Below are positions 7,673 to 17,877 of a stretch of DNA of 64,000 bases, in pieces. Positions within the stretch are counted from its first letter, which is position 1; every line of letters begins with the position of its first letter. The translations under genes were made by a program, and so were the position numbers. The DNA lies in assembly GCA_947503155.1 (NCBI GenBank), contig CANNCL010000001.1, forward strand, positions 744,001 to 808,000, written 5' to 3'. Below the pieces are notes generated by a model that worked only from the letters and a program-made list of their open reading frames with translations, made no database searches and was not told where the DNA came from. Source of the DNA: an uncultured Erythrobacter sp. (lineage in GTDB: Bacteria > Pseudomonadota > Alphaproteobacteria > Sphingomonadales > Sphingomonadaceae).

Positions 7673-8986
7673 TTACTGCGAAACAATCAACGTCTGGGCT
7701 GGTCCCCAAACCTTGATGAGGCCCTCTTGCGGGTCGGTCTCGCTCGCGGCCACACGCCAGACATATTTGCCCGGCGCAAGATCGGTGAGGATGACTTGCC
7801 TGGTGTCCAAACCTATTTCGTCCACGAGCAACGTGCCGGAATCGGCCTCCAACCACATTTGAAATGCGAAACTGGCATTCTCGCCGCCCTCCGGGATCCA
7901 GCTGAAATTGAAGCCGTCATAATCGGGTGAACTGCCCGCCGCCGCAGCCACTCCCACGCGTTTGCGTAGGAAGGAATAGCTTTCCGAACTGCCCTCTAGA
8001 CCGCTCTGCGAAATCGACCGTGCGCGGACGAAATAGCGGCCATTCTCGATGCTGGGTATGGTGGCCGCTTCGGTGTTGATCATTTGTTCGGTGACCACAT
8101 CCAGAAACCCCGCATCGCGCGCGAGCTGTACCCGGTAGCCAGCGGCTCCGGCGACAGGCTCTATCGCGAAATTCAGCGTTTCTGAGGTTTGCACCGCACC
8201 CGGATCGCGAAATTCGGGTGAGGGGAGCAGTTCTTCTGGTTCGCTCACGCCGGATGCGCTGCTGGAAACACCGAAACCGGCGGGCGCGGCGCGCTCTTGG
8301 CCGCCTGCGGCAACTTGGACCTCACCCTCGGTCACTTCGGTAAGGCTGGAATCGCCGGTTTCTGGGTCATAGGCGACGCGAAACTGCGTCCCGCGAACCG
8401 CCGTCACCGCAACAGGTGTGCGCATTCGGAGGCGATCTTGCCCTTCGAGCGCGGGGGAGGTCGCATTGGCCCGTCCGCGCGAAACCGCGAAATCCACATC
8501 CAGCGTATCACCAAGCACATAACGCCGCGCCTTGATCAGCCGCGCCGTGGTGTTGGAGGGGAGGGAAATCCGTCCGCCAAACCCGCCGGCAAAACTGATA
8601 AAGCCGTTGCGCCCCGTCTCTACAATGGCTCCTTCGCTGAGGATGGAGCCGATAATTGGTGCGTTTCCGCCGATGGCCACCGGGCCAGAAAACGCCGCGA
8701 CCCGCAATTCGACCGGCTGGTGGCGGAGCAATTCACGCGGGATCAGGAGCGTCCGGTCGATGCTGAGGCGGCGCGGATTGCGGACCGCGTTGAAACGCTG
8801 AACCCGAAGCGCGCTTTCGTCGCTCACAAGGTATCGGCGCGCGATGTCATAGAGCGTGTCATTGGGCACAACGGTGTAGGAAATTGTGTCCGGCCCGCTG
8901 GCTGCGGCGGGAACCACCGGCAGGGCAAGGCTCGCAAGCGCTGCGAAAAATCCGCCAAATGTCAGAGCTTTTATGTGTGTTAGCAT
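7673..8986 (-). CDS. Secreted LysM and FecR-domain protein
   Basis: A 437-residue exported protein. It begins with a signal peptide ending near PAAASG, then a LysM domain (YTVVPNDTLYDIARRYL, about residues 33-83) that should bind peptidoglycan, then a FecR-type beta domain (about 105-215; VAVTAVRGTQFRVAYD is characteristic). The C-terminal half has two Ig/fibronectin-like segments ending in YVWRVAASETD-type strands. The start at 8986 fits the signal peptide and has AAAGGA about 10 nt upstream. It precedes the CHASE2 kinase on the same strand. FecR/CHASE2 neighbours are known from other proteobacteria, so a role in presenting an envelope signal to the kinase is a fair inference. Confidence 0.88.
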   Translation of the reverse strand: MLTHIKALTFGGFFAALASLALPVVPAAASGPDTISYTVVPNDTLYDIARRYLVSDESALRVQRFNAVRNPRRLSIDRTLLIPRELLRHQPVELRVAAFSGPVAIGGNAPIIGSILSEGAIVETGRNGFISFAGGFGGRISLPSNTTARLIKARRYVLGDTLDVDFAVSRGRANATSPALEGQDRLRMRTPVAVTAVRGTQFRVAYDPETGDSSLTEVTEGEVQVAAGGQERAAPAGFGVSSSASGVSEPEELLPSPEFRDPGAVQTSETLNFAIEPVAGAAGYRVQLARDAGFLDVVTEQMINTEAATIPSIENGRYFVRARSISQSGLEGSSESYSFLRKRVGVAAAAGSSPDYDGFNFSWIPEGGENASFAFQMWLEADSGTLLVDEIGLDTRQVILTDLAPGKYVWRVAASETDPQEGLIKVWGPAQTLIVSQ

Positions 8987-9125
8987 CGCGCTTGCATCCT
9001 TTGCTTGGGCGCATGATCGCATAGGAATCGCGCCCTCGCCAGCTTTCGGATCGGCACCTTACAAGTAATTACCTGATGATCGGCAGCATGAAGCAGCGAG
9101 AAGCAGCGAGAAAAGGTGAGCAATC

Positions 9126-10334
9126 TCATGCAAACCCATTCTCGATGAATTCCAGCGCACATCCAACGAGCATCGCGGCGCCGCGCGGCAATGCGCTCTC
9201 ATCAACATGCATTCGCGGCGAATGGATGGCGCAGCATTGGCTCCAATTGTCGCCCTCCGGTGCCACGCCAAGGAAGAACATTGCGCCCGGCACTTTTTCA
9301 AGAATGTAAGAGAAATCCTCTGCCCCCATGATCGGGGCGGGCAGGTCGTGCCAACCTTCGGTCCCGTCCGCGATCCCGCGCGCGACTTTTTCGCCCAATG
9401 TGACCGCGCGTTCGTCGCACACGGTCACCGGGAAGCCTGGCACAATATCGCAAGTCGCCTCCACACCGTGCGCGCGGGCGGTGTCGGCGGCGGTTTGCGT
9501 GATCAGCGCATGGACTTTTTCGCGGTGTTCGGCCGAAAGCGTGCGAATTGTCCCTTGCAGCACGGCATCATCGGGAATGACGTTGAATGTCGTGCCTGCC
9601 GCGATGCGGGTTACGGTCACGACAACGGCGCTGGCGGCGTTGAAACGGCGTGTTACCATCGCCTGCACCGCCCCGATAATCGCAGCGGCGGCCGGTACAG
9701 GATCGGCGCAATCATGCGGCATAGAAGCATGACCGCCTCTGCCATTAACGGTAATGGTGAAATGATCCGCAGCCGCCATCAGCGGCCCGGCGCGTCCGGC
9801 GATCACGCCGAATTTGGCATTGGGCATGATGTGCAAAGCAAAGGCAGCATCAGGCAGCGGATCGATCAAGCCATCCTCCAGCATGAAACGCGCGCCGTGA
9901 TGGCCTTCTTCCCCCGGTTGAAACATGAAATCGACCGTCCCGGCGAGGTTTTCTTGCTGTGCGGCCAGCATCCGCGCTGCGCCTGCGAGCATCGCTGTGT
10001 GCGTGTCGTGACCGCAAGCATGCATCCGGCCCGGAATGGTCGAGGCAAAATCGAGATCGGTCTTCTCATCCATCGGCAGCGCATCCATATCGCCGCGCAG
10101 CAGCACGCGCGGGCTGTCACCGCTCGCCTTCGCTCCTTTCAGGGTCGCCACCGCCCCCGTTGTCGAAGGGCCGCTGCGCCATTCGAGCGGCAGATCGGCT
10201 AGCGCCTCTCGCACCTTCGCCATGGTCATGGGCGTGTGCAGGCCCAATTCCGGTTCTGCATGGATCGCGCGGCGAAGCGCAATAATTTCTGGAGCGAGCG
10301 CGCGCGCGGTTTCAAGGAGGGTGTCTGTCAGCAT
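9126..10334 (-). CDS. M20-family amidohydrolase (hippurate/N-acyl amino acid hydrolase type)
   Basis: A 402-residue metallo-amidohydrolase of the M20D type, which cleaves N-acyl amino acids or similar amides in the cytosol. Metal-binding motifs are visible: MHACGHDTHTAML, QPGEEGHHGA, and LHIMPNAKFG; near the C-terminus is GAEDFSYIL. The dimerisation insert lies at about 180-290 (GRGGHASMPHDCADP). The start is set at MLTDTLLETARAL, matching family N-termini; the ORF track begins 69 bases earlier. It sits 139 bases upstream of the FecR gene on the same strand and may be transcribed separately. Confidence 0.92.
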   Translation of the reverse strand: MLTDTLLETARALAPEIIALRRAIHAEPELGLHTPMTMAKVREALADLPLEWRSGPSTTGAVATLKGAKASGDSPRVLLRGDMDALPMDEKTDLDFASTIPGRMHACGHDTHTAMLAGAARMLAAQQENLAGTVDFMFQPGEEGHHGARFMLEDGLIDPLPDAAFALHIMPNAKFGVIAGRAGPLMAAADHFTITVNGRGGHASMPHDCADPVPAAAAIIGAVQAMVTRRFNAASAVVVTVTRIAAGTTFNVIPDDAVLQGTIRTLSAEHREKVHALITQTAADTARAHGVEATCDIVPGFPVTVCDERAVTLGEKVARGIADGTEGWHDLPAPIMGAEDFSYILEKVPGAMFFLGVAPEGDNWSQCCAIHSPRMHVDESALPRGAAMLVGCALEFIENGFA

Positions 10335-10561
10335 AGCGTCAGAGTAGCGCAGGCGCGCACGGATGCCAGAGGGAATACTTTTTCGGTCGGTCCGGCATAG
10401 CAAGCGTTCCAGCCAAAAAATACCATCTACGGACCCGAAAAATGGCGGAGCACCTTGTCAAATCGGTGCCAGTTGCGATGTAACCTTACGGGCGCACCGT
10501 GCGTATATTGCAACTGAGAGCCGATATGGCAGTGGCAATCACGCCGCGCAGCATTTAAGAG

Positions 10562-11605
10562 ATGGACATGTCCGCGCCGATCTACGAATTTTCTCAGCTC
10601 CCGCAAGCGGCGGAAAAAGCCGCGGGAAAAGCAGGCCCCCGTGCCCAGCGCGCGGCTGGCGAGGCGCCTAGCGTCGGCGTTATCTACAACCCACGAAGCC
10701 ATGGCAATCAGGGCGCTGATTTTGATTGCGGGATCACCCCGCAGGTCCATATCGCGCAGCCTGGCGACCGATCACAATTGCCCGAAGCATTGGCCGATCT
10801 GGCGGCGCGCGGGATTGATTTGCTGGTTATCAATGGTGGCGATGGGACGGTGCGCGATGTGCTGACCTGCGGCGCTAGTATCTTTGGTGACGATTGGCCT
10901 GCGATTGCGGTTCTGCCCAAGGGCAAGACGAATGCGTTGACGGTTGATCTGGGTGTGCCGGGTGATTGGTCATTGCAACATGCGATTGACGCCTTCGAAA
11001 ATGGCGGGCGCGTTCATCGCCGCCCCATTGCGGTGACATCGAAAAACGAAGAGGCCGGCAGCCAAGTGCTGGGTTTTATCCTAGGGGCTGGCGCATTCAC
11101 CACCGCGACAAAATCCGGGCAGGCCGCGCATAAATTGGGCGCGTTTAACTCGATGGCTGTGGGTGTGACGACCGCTTGGGGTGTGGTTCAGTGGTTCTTC
11201 GCCTCGCGCACAAATTCATGGCGGCGCGGTTCGCGCATGACCATTGCGCTTGGTCCACAAGAAGCCCCGATGGAGCATAGCGGCACGGGTGATCCGGCTT
11301 GGCGGCAGTTGCTGTTTTCGTCGACGCTGGAGACAATGCCGGCGGGGATCAAACCTTTTGGGCCGCTGCGTAAGGGGCTGAAACTGGTCGCTCTCGATCA
11401 AATTGCCCGGCGTTCTGCATTTCTAATCCCTGCGGTTTTGCGCGGCAAAACCCCGGCTAGACTGCGTGAACGCGGGATACATCAGCTGACGACGCCGCAA
11501 TATACGCTGAATATCGAAGACCAGTTTATCCTCGACGGCGAAGCCTTCCCCCCGGGCGAATATCGCATCGGTCAGGGACCAGAGCTTGAATTCGTAACCC
11601 CGTAA
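10562..11605 (+). CDS. Diacylglycerol kinase-family lipid kinase
   Basis: A 347-residue protein with the DAGK catalytic fold. After a 38-residue non-conserved lead come VGVIYNPRSHGN, the nucleotide motif INGGDGTVRDVL and PKGKTNALTVDLGVP, as in DgkB/YegS-type kinases. These enzymes phosphorylate diacylglycerol or related lipids. The C-terminal domain (about 200-347) is the usual beta sandwich, ending in ILDGEAFPPGEYRI. The next gene starts 17 bases downstream on the same strand and may code for a Tam41-like nucleotidyltransferase, which would use the phosphatidate a DAG kinase makes. Confidence 0.88.
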   Translation: MDMSAPIYEFSQLPQAAEKAAGKAGPRAQRAAGEAPSVGVIYNPRSHGNQGADFDCGITPQVHIAQPGDRSQLPEALADLAARGIDLLVINGGDGTVRDVLTCGASIFGDDWPAIAVLPKGKTNALTVDLGVPGDWSLQHAIDAFENGGRVHRRPIAVTSKNEEAGSQVLGFILGAGAFTTATKSGQAAHKLGAFNSMAVGVTTAWGVVQWFFASRTNSWRRGSRMTIALGPQEAPMEHSGTGDPAWRQLLFSSTLETMPAGIKPFGPLRKGLKLVALDQIARRSAFLIPAVLRGKTPARLRERGIHQLTTPQYTLNIEDQFILDGEAFPPGEYRIGQGPELEFVTP

Positions 11606-11622
11606 GGCGAAAAGCGCGGCCC

Positions 11623-12543
11623 ATGACCCGCAGCCCTCTAAACCTGTCAGATCGAATTGCTGAGCGCCTTGATGCGCCCATTGACCCTGCGGTGGCCGCA
11701 TTTGCGCGCGCGCTGGCTGAGGATGCCGGCGCGGATGCGGTGCTGTTTTATGGATCGAATTTGCGCACCGGATCGCTCAAGGGGGTGCTCGATTTCTATG
11801 TCCTATTGCCGGGCGCGGAGCAGTCGCGGATATGGCCGCGCGTCAGCTATCATGAGCGTGAGGATGACGCCGAAAAGGGCGATAATATGCTGCGCGCAAA
11901 GGTGGCGACTATGGCGCTATCAACCTTTGCGAAGGCGGCATCAGGCGACCTTGCCGACACCACAATTTGGGCGCGGTTCGTACAGCCCGCTGCTTTGGTC
12001 TGGCAGCGAAATGATGCGGCGCGCGGGCGGGTTACGGATGCCGTTCGATCCGCTGCGATAACGTCGGCGCGGCTGGCGGCGGCATTAGGCCCGGCCAGCG
12101 GCACGGCGGAGGATTATTGGCGCGCGCTGTTCCGCGCGACCTATAAAGCGGAATTCAGGGTCGAAAAAGCTGGGCGCGAAAATGACATTCTCAGTGTGAA
12201 TGCGGCGCATTTCGCGGGATTGCTCCCGCTCGCGCTGGACGCAGCGGGCATTGCCTGCACACTTAGCGGCGACCGGTTGACCCCGAGCTTTTCAGCCAGT
12301 GAGCGATCGCGTGTGCTGAGCTGGTGGAAGCGCCGCAAGCGGCTGGGCAAACCGCTCAATTTCACACGACTGATCAAAGCCAGCACAACTTTTGACGGGG
12401 CGGCAAAATATGCAGCTTGGAAGATTGAACGGCACACCGGGATGCCTGTCGAAGTGACGCCATTTCGTGAGCGGCACCCGCTGCTGTCAGCGCCCAGCGT
12501 GCTGTGGGCGCTGAGGAAGCACCGGAAGAACCGAAGCTCTTAG
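11623..12543 (+). CDS. Uncharacterised protein, possible Tam41-like nucleotidyltransferase
   Basis: A 306-residue protein. Residues about 36-62 (VLFYGSNLRTGSLKGVLDFYVLL) match the nucleotidyltransferase pattern GS-x(11)-DF seen in Tam41, the mitochondrial CDP-diacylglycerol synthase, where YGS is followed by LDF. The rest is basic and lacks membrane helices, as in Tam41. It follows a lipid kinase by 17 bases, so the pair could turn diacylglycerol into CDP-diacylglycerol. The assignment rests on one motif plus context; a plain hypothetical protein is the fallback. Its stop lies inside a 17-base sequence that is repeated at the end of the next, convergent gene. Confidence 0.55.
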   Translation: MTRSPLNLSDRIAERLDAPIDPAVAAFARALAEDAGADAVLFYGSNLRTGSLKGVLDFYVLLPGAEQSRIWPRVSYHEREDDAEKGDNMLRAKVATMALSTFAKAASGDLADTTIWARFVQPAALVWQRNDAARGRVTDAVRSAAITSARLAAALGPASGTAEDYWRALFRATYKAEFRVEKAGRENDILSVNAAHFAGLLPLALDAAGIACTLSGDRLTPSFSASERSRVLSWWKRRKRLGKPLNFTRLIKASTTFDGAAKYAAWKIERHTGMPVEVTPFRERHPLLSAPSVLWALRKHRKNRSS

Positions 12544-12581
12544 CCGAAATATTTCCCCTTCGGCCTTAGCCGAAATATTTC
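12539..12581. repeat. Short tandem duplication between convergent genes, with hairpin
   Basis: The 17-base sequence CTTAGCCGAAATATTTC occurs at 12539-12555 and again at 12565-12581, an exact 26-base offset. The left copy supplies the stop of the upstream gene and the right copy the last codons and stop of the DUF2141-like gene on the other strand. The bases between form a GCCGAA/TTCGGC hairpin (12543-12564) that may act as a weak shared terminator. Confidence 0.75.
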
Positions 12582-13105
12582 ATCGTTATGGCGATTGAGT
12601 TGACCCCGCTGCCGACGCTAAAGCGCGTTTCATCAATGCCCGGCTTGCCGAGGTTGAAGATATTGATCGAGGGGTTGTTCGACATCGCGCCGCCATCGGT
12701 GCGGATATCGGTCGAGCCATTGCCATTGACGTCGTGACGCACAGCGACGGCGTAATTGCCGCTGGCGGGCACTGGCAAGCACACCGTCATCCGGCCGCGC
12801 CGGGCGGGCAATTCGATCCGGTTCAACCAGCGCCCGCTTTCCAGCCAGTCGGCGCGTGTGCCATTGTAAACCTGTGCCCGGATCGTGCCGCTTGAATTTT
12901 TGACGCCATTGATCGTGACCCGAACCGACGGACCGGCCCCCGGAGCGCAAGCGCGCATATTGTTGGAGATTGCGTTGCGATAATCGCTGCCGCTGGACGC
13001 CTGAGCCGAAGCGGGCGCGGTCGGCGCAGCGGTGCCCAGCACCAGCATAGCGGCAGCGGCAATGCCGCCAAACGTGGTTTTGATCACTGATTTCGAAACT
13101 GTCAT
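12566..13105 (-). CDS. Secreted DUF2141-family protein
   Basis: A 179-residue exported protein. A signal peptide (MTVSKSVIKTTFGG to about ASAQA, residue 36) is followed by a domain of the DUF2141 type: VRVTINGVKNSSGTIRAQVYN at its start, then AVAVRHDVNGNGSTDIRTDG, and a final strand ITMKYFG. The family is small, periplasmic and of unknown function; the D-N-G-N-G stretch could bind a metal ion. The ORF-track start 132 bases upstream is rejected because it precedes the signal peptide. Confidence 0.82.
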   Translation of the reverse strand: MTVSKSVIKTTFGGIAAAAMLVLGTAAPTAPASAQASSGSDYRNAISNNMRACAPGAGPSVRVTINGVKNSSGTIRAQVYNGTRADWLESGRWLNRIELPARRGRMTVCLPVPASGNYAVAVRHDVNGNGSTDIRTDGGAMSNNPSINIFNLGKPGIDETRFSVGSGVNSIAITMKYFG

Positions 13106-13394
13106 TTTCTGCCCGTTATATAATTGGATGCGGCTTGTTGGGAGGCCAAATGCCCCCAAGGCCGAGCGACAATTCGCCGCAAGAATATGACACGTTAATG
13201 GCATTTGCGTGCTGAATTGCGCCTGAACTGATCGCACATTGAGTGACTAACACAGGGCCCTAAATGCGATTCTGATGCCAAACGCTTATCTCGCACATGC
13301 AAAAAGGGCGGGGAAAAGCGGTTTACACCGGCTTGCTGCGCGATTCGCGGTGCGCGTAAGGCGGAGTGCAAACGAAAAGGCGCGTTTGTTAACA

Positions 13395-14057
13395 ATGCCA
13401 TCACCGCTTATCTCTCCCAGTATTCTGTCAGCTGACTTTGCGCGGTTGGGCGAAGAAGTGCGCGCCGTTGATGCGGCCGGTGCGGATTGGATTCATATTG
13501 ATGTGATGGACGGGCATTTCGTGCCCAATATCACGATCGGCCCAGATGTCGTGAAGGCATTGCGCCCGCATTCGGATAAAGTCTTCGACGTTCATCTGAT
13601 GATCTCTCCGGTTGATCCGTATCTGGAGGCGTTTGCGCAAGCAGGCGCGGATATCATCACGGTTCATCCAGAGGCAGGCCCGCATATCCACCGGACGCTT
13701 CAGGCGATCCGCGCTTTGGGTAAGAAAGCGGGCGTTGTCATCAACCCCGGTACGCCGGTGGAGGTGCTCGATAATGTCATGGACCTTGTCGATCTGGTTC
13801 TCGTCATGAGCGTCAATCCAGGCTTTGGCGGACAGAGTTTTATCCATTCGCAATTGGAAAAGGTCCGCCGCATTCGCGCGATGATCGTCGAAAGCGGCCG
13901 CGATATTCACCTTGAGGTTGATGGCGGGGTGAACCCGGAAACCGCAAAATTATGCGTCGAGGCCGGGGCCGATGTGCTGGTGGCGGGGTCCGCTACCTTT
14001 AAGGGTGGGCCGGATCATTATGCCGCCAATATCGCCGCGTTAAAGGGGGCGAGCTGA
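13395..14057 (+). CDS. rpe: Ribulose-phosphate 3-epimerase
   Basis: A 220-residue TIM-barrel enzyme interconverting ribulose 5-phosphate and xylulose 5-phosphate. Family motifs are all present: [14 protein letters not shown] at the N-terminus, the metal-binding [35 protein letters not shown] and [12 protein letters not shown]. Length is normal. The start at MPSPLISPS is the family start; the ORF track adds 40 unconserved residues. The stop overlaps the next gene by one base (TGATG), so the two are co-translated. Confidence 0.97.
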   Translation: MPSPLISPSILSADFARLGEEVRAVDAAGADWIHIDVMDGHFVPNITIGPDVVKALRPHSDKVFDVHLMISPVDPYLEAFAQAGADIITVHPEAGPHIHRTLQAIRALGKKAGVVINPGTPVEVLDNVMDLVDLVLVMSVNPGFGGQSFIHSQLEKVRRIRAMIVESGRDIHLEVDGGVNPETAKLCVEAGADVLVAGSATFKGGPDHYAANIAALKGAS

Positions 14058-15994
14058 TGGAAACGCTGTTTGGCGACCACAAAGCTGTGCAGGCGGAGGA
14101 GTTGGACGAAGCGGGTGAGCGTTCTGCGCTGGCTCTGGGCGCCGGTGAAGAATCGCTGCGCGAAGAGTCGCCTGAAGAACAAGCTGCCGGTGATGCGGCT
14201 CCCGCTTTCCCGCTCGACCCGGTTGAAACGTCACGCGCGCTCGCATTGACTGACGTCATTGCGCCGCGAACGCGCCCCGGCGAAGCGTTGATCCGCATGG
14301 CATACCGAATGGGTGTGCCCGGACATGCTCTCTCCGCCCCTTTCCGCCGGGCTTCGGCGATGCGGGTTCTGGGGACTGTCGACAGCCCAATTACAGGCGA
14401 CCGCATGGCAGGCACGGCTTTGCGGGCCGGTCATTTCCTAGTCCACGGCGTCAAGCAGCCCATCGGTCAGATCGATTTTGAAAGCAGTCCCCGCCTTGGG
14501 GCTCGGCTTGGCACAGGGCTTGAGCGGACGGTTCACAGTTTCTCATGGCTCGCCGATCTTGCGGCCAGCGCCCCGCGCGCCGATTGCATCGCTATTGCAG
14601 AACGGATCACGAGCAAATGGCTCGATGCCAATGCATCCGCGCCCAAGAAATCGGTGAAGAGCGCGGTTTGGGATGTGGAGAATGCCGGTCTGCGGCTGAT
14701 GGCCTGGTTGGTCCACGCGCCCATGTTGATGGGGCGGCAAGACAGCGAACTAAAATCGCGGTTGCTGGTCGCCATCGAAGAAACTGCCAATTGGCTCGAC
14801 CGTAAAGCTTTGCGCAGCGGCGCGGGTCTGGGGCAAGTTGCGGGCTGGGCCGCTGTCACGGCGGCGGGATTGCTGTTGCCAGATGGCAAAGCGCGGCGGC
14901 TTTATGGCGAGGCGGCTTTGATCCACGCACTGGGCGATCTGGTGGCAGAAGACGGCGGATCGCTGGCCCGCTGTCCGGCGGCGCAGATGGATGCGATCCG
15001 TGTGCTGACCGACCTGATTGCATGTTACGAAGCTGTGGACCGAGAAGCGCCTGATGCGATCTGGGTCATGCGAGAATTGTTGGTGCCGCCGCTGCTCGCT
15101 TTGCGGCACGGCGATGGGGCGCTTGGCAATTGGCAGGGACAGGGCGCGATCTCTGCGGACCGGGTTTCGGCTCTCATAGTGGCCACTGGCATTCGCACAC
15201 GCGCTTTGAATGAACCCCAACATTGGGGTTATCAGCGGATGCATGGTGGGCGCACCAATGTGCAATTCGACGCAGGGCCCCCGCCCCGTGCGCGGCACAC
15301 ACGCTGCGGCTGTGCATCGACACTGGCGTTCGAAATGTCTGATGGCCCCTCGCGTTTGATCGTAAATTGCGGCGGCGCGGCAATGGCGGGCGGGCAAGTT
15401 CCCGCGCGTATCGGGCAAGCTTTGCGCGCATCGGCGGCGCATTCCACGTTGGTGCTTGATGATGCCAACAGCACGGCCGTTCTGCTCCACGGTAAATTGG
15501 GCCGCGGCGCAGAGATGGTCGAGGTTGAACGCCGCGTAATCACACAAAATGACCGTGAAGCGACCAGGATAGAGGCCAGCCACGATGGCTATGCCGCCCG
15601 GTTTGGTTTGACCCATAACCGCATCCTAACGCTGCGCAGTGATGGGACCGAATTGTCGGGCGATGACATCCTCTTGCCCGCATCGCGCAAGGGTAAGCGC
15701 GGCAAAGTCGGCTTTGCGATCCGTTTCCACCTTGGACGCGGTGTAGAGGCGCATTTGTCGGATGATATGCGCGGCGCCAGCCTGCTGACGCCAGACGGAA
15801 GCTTGTGGCAATTCCGCCTGCGCGGACAGGCCGGAACTGATGCTGGCGACGAAGAAGTTATGAAACTGTCATGCGAAGACAGTCTGTGGGTTGATGGCGA
15901 AGGACGCCCTCATGCGACCGAGCAATTGGTGATAGAGGGCCTGACATCGCGCGGCGGGGGGCAATTTTCCTGGCTCCTCAAGAAAATGGGATAG
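14057..15994 (+). CDS. Heparinase II/III family protein
   Basis: A 645-residue protein with a polysaccharide-lyase-like layout: an alpha-toroid region (about 120-390) and a C-terminal beta-sandwich region with the typical [39 protein letters not shown] and [14 protein letters not shown]. No signal peptide is visible, so it is probably cytosolic or uses another route. Residues 1-70 are acidic and low-complexity. It is coupled to rpe by a TGATG overlap and followed 8 bases later by purH, an order I recall as common in alphaproteobacteria. Its true substrate is unknown; despite the family name it need not act on heparin. Confidence 0.88.
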   Translation: METLFGDHKAVQAEELDEAGERSALALGAGEESLREESPEEQAAGDAAPAFPLDPVETSRALALTDVIAPRTRPGEALIRMAYRMGVPGHALSAPFRRASAMRVLGTVDSPITGDRMAGTALRAGHFLVHGVKQPIGQIDFESSPRLGARLGTGLERTVHSFSWLADLAASAPRADCIAIAERITSKWLDANASAPKKSVKSAVWDVENAGLRLMAWLVHAPMLMGRQDSELKSRLLVAIEETANWLDRKALRSGAGLGQVAGWAAVTAAGLLLPDGKARRLYGEAALIHALGDLVAEDGGSLARCPAAQMDAIRVLTDLIACYEAVDREAPDAIWVMRELLVPPLLALRHGDGALGNWQGQGAISADRVSALIVATGIRTRALNEPQHWGYQRMHGGRTNVQFDAGPPPRARHTRCGCASTLAFEMSDGPSRLIVNCGGAAMAGGQVPARIGQALRASAAHSTLVLDDANSTAVLLHGKLGRGAEMVEVERRVITQNDREATRIEASHDGYAARFGLTHNRILTLRSDGTELSGDDILLPASRKGKRGKVGFAIRFHLGRGVEAHLSDDMRGASLLTPDGSLWQFRLRGQAGTDAGDEEVMKLSCEDSLWVDGEGRPHATEQLVIEGLTSRGGGQFSWLLKKMG

Positions 15995-16002
15995 ATCCTA
16001 AA

Positions 16003-17625
16003 ATGGCTGAGTTGACTATCAAACGGGCGCTGCTTTCGGTGTCCGACAAATCCGGTTTGGCGGAACTGGGCGCGGCATTGGCGGCGCGCGGCGTGGAACT
16101 GGTCAGCACGGGCGGCACGGCTCGGACACTGCGTGAGGCGGGTTTGGACGTGCGCGATGTGTCGGATCTGACCGGTTTTCCTGAGATGATGGATGGGCGG
16201 GTGAAGACGCTGCATCCCACGGTTCACGGCGGCTTGCTGGCGCTGCGCGATAATGCGGAACATGTCGCCGCGATGGAGGCGCATGATATTGGTGCGATCG
16301 ATCTGGTTGTGGTCAATTTGTACCCATTTGAGGCCACGGTCGCGAAAGGTGCGGACCGCGCGGAGATAATCGAGAATATCGACATTGGCGGGCCAAGCAT
16401 GGTGCGCTCAGCCGCGAAAAATCACGGCTTTGTTACGATCCTGACCGATCCGGCAGATTACGGGGCTTTGGCAGAAGAGCTGGAGGCCAATAATGGCGCG
16501 ACCAGCGAAGCGTTCCGCATCCGCATGGCGGGCAAAGCCTATGCGCGCACCGCGTCATATGATGCTGCGATCGCCAATTGGTTCGCGTTTGGCGATGCCT
16601 ATACCCACCCGCTCGGCGCAGAAGCGTTGCAGGCGACCCCATTTGTAGAGACCATGCCGCTGGCATTTAAGCGCGATGACACTTTGCGTTACGGCGAGAA
16701 CCCGCATCAGGCGGCGGCGATTTACGTGCCCCAGATGACCGGCACTCAGGGCGTGCCGCAGGCGCAGCAATTGCAGGGCAAAGCGCTCAGCTACAACAAT
16801 TTGAACGACGCGGATGCGGCGCTCGAATTGGCAGCAGAATTCGCGGGCGGTGACCCAGCAGTGGTGATCGTCAAACACGCAAACCCATGCGGTGTCGCGC
16901 AAAGCGGCACCTTGTTGGATGCGTGGAACGATGCGCTGCAATGCGACAGCGTTTCGGCCTTTGGCGGGATCGTGGCGGTCAACACTGAACTCGACGGGGC
17001 AACCGCAGAGGCGATTGCGAGCATCTTCACCGAAGTCGTAATCGCACCCAAAGTCAGCGCCGAAGCGCGCGAAGTGTTTGCGCGCAAGAAGAATCTGCGC
17101 CTGCTTGAAACGGGCACTCTGCCTGACCCGCGCAGGGGCGGCTTTGCGATGAAGACCATCGCAGGCGGTATGCTGATTCAGTCGCGCGACAATGGCGCGG
17201 TGGCGCAGGCGGATCTCAAAGTGGTGACCAAGCGGGAGCCTACGCCGCAGGAACTCAAAGATTGCCTATTTGCGTGGACCGTCGCGCGGCACGTCAAATC
17301 GAACGCGATTGTCTATGCCAAGAATGGCGCAACCGCGGGTATCGGCGCCGGTCAGATGAATCGCCGCGATTCAGCGCGCATTGCGGCAATCAAAGCGCGC
17401 GAAGCAGCGGAAACCTATGAATGGAGCACGCCCAAAACCACCGGCAGCGCGGTTGCCTCCGATGCTTTCTTCCCCTTTGCCGACGGCCTGATTGCCGCCG
17501 CCGAAGCGGGCGCGGCGGCGGTGATCCAGCCCGGCGGGTCGATCCGCGATGATGAAGTGATCGCCGCTGCGGATGAAGCGGGCCTCGCGATGGTTTTCAC
17601 CGGGATGCGTCACTTTAGGCACTGA
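16003..17625 (+). CDS. purH: Bifunctional AICAR transformylase / IMP cyclohydrolase
   Basis: A 540-residue enzyme for the last two steps of IMP synthesis. The N-terminal MGS-like cyclohydrolase domain (1 to about 150) has [24 protein letters not shown] and [13 protein letters not shown]. The transformylase domain contains [22 protein letters not shown] and the C-terminal MRHFRH. Full length and intact. It follows the heparinase-like gene by 8 bases, so it probably belongs to the rpe transcript. Confidence 0.98.
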   Translation: MAELTIKRALLSVSDKSGLAELGAALAARGVELVSTGGTARTLREAGLDVRDVSDLTGFPEMMDGRVKTLHPTVHGGLLALRDNAEHVAAMEAHDIGAIDLVVVNLYPFEATVAKGADRAEIIENIDIGGPSMVRSAAKNHGFVTILTDPADYGALAEELEANNGATSEAFRIRMAGKAYARTASYDAAIANWFAFGDAYTHPLGAEALQATPFVETMPLAFKRDDTLRYGENPHQAAAIYVPQMTGTQGVPQAQQLQGKALSYNNLNDADAALELAAEFAGGDPAVVIVKHANPCGVAQSGTLLDAWNDALQCDSVSAFGGIVAVNTELDGATAEAIASIFTEVVIAPKVSAEAREVFARKKNLRLLETGTLPDPRRGGFAMKTIAGGMLIQSRDNGAVAQADLKVVTKREPTPQELKDCLFAWTVARHVKSNAIVYAKNGATAGIGAGQMNRRDSARIAAIKAREAAETYEWSTPKTTGSAVASDAFFPFADGLIAAAEAGAAAVIQPGGSIRDDEVIAAADEAGLAMVFTGMRHFRH

Positions 17626-17877
17626 TTTCGCTTCGTTCTTCCATCCGGGCGCCAAGATTGTGAGCCGCCCTCTGCACTGACCCCTTCGCTGCATTAGGGA
17701 GGCTCTTGCGCGCGCGTCTGTGCGTCCGGCCAACCCCAACTCATCTTTTTGTTGTCTCGCCGCGTAACTATTTCACGCAACCAAACGAACTGCCTGATGA
17801 AACAACCATTCATTTCGGCGCAATCGTGCCGTTTGTATTGGGTCGATCAGGCCCCCAAAGAACCCGCGAGACTGACC

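Noticed and set aside
9076-9120. Direct repeat gaagcagcga gaagcagcga between the M20 and FecR genes
   Set aside because: Two short adjacent copies only; no sign of function.
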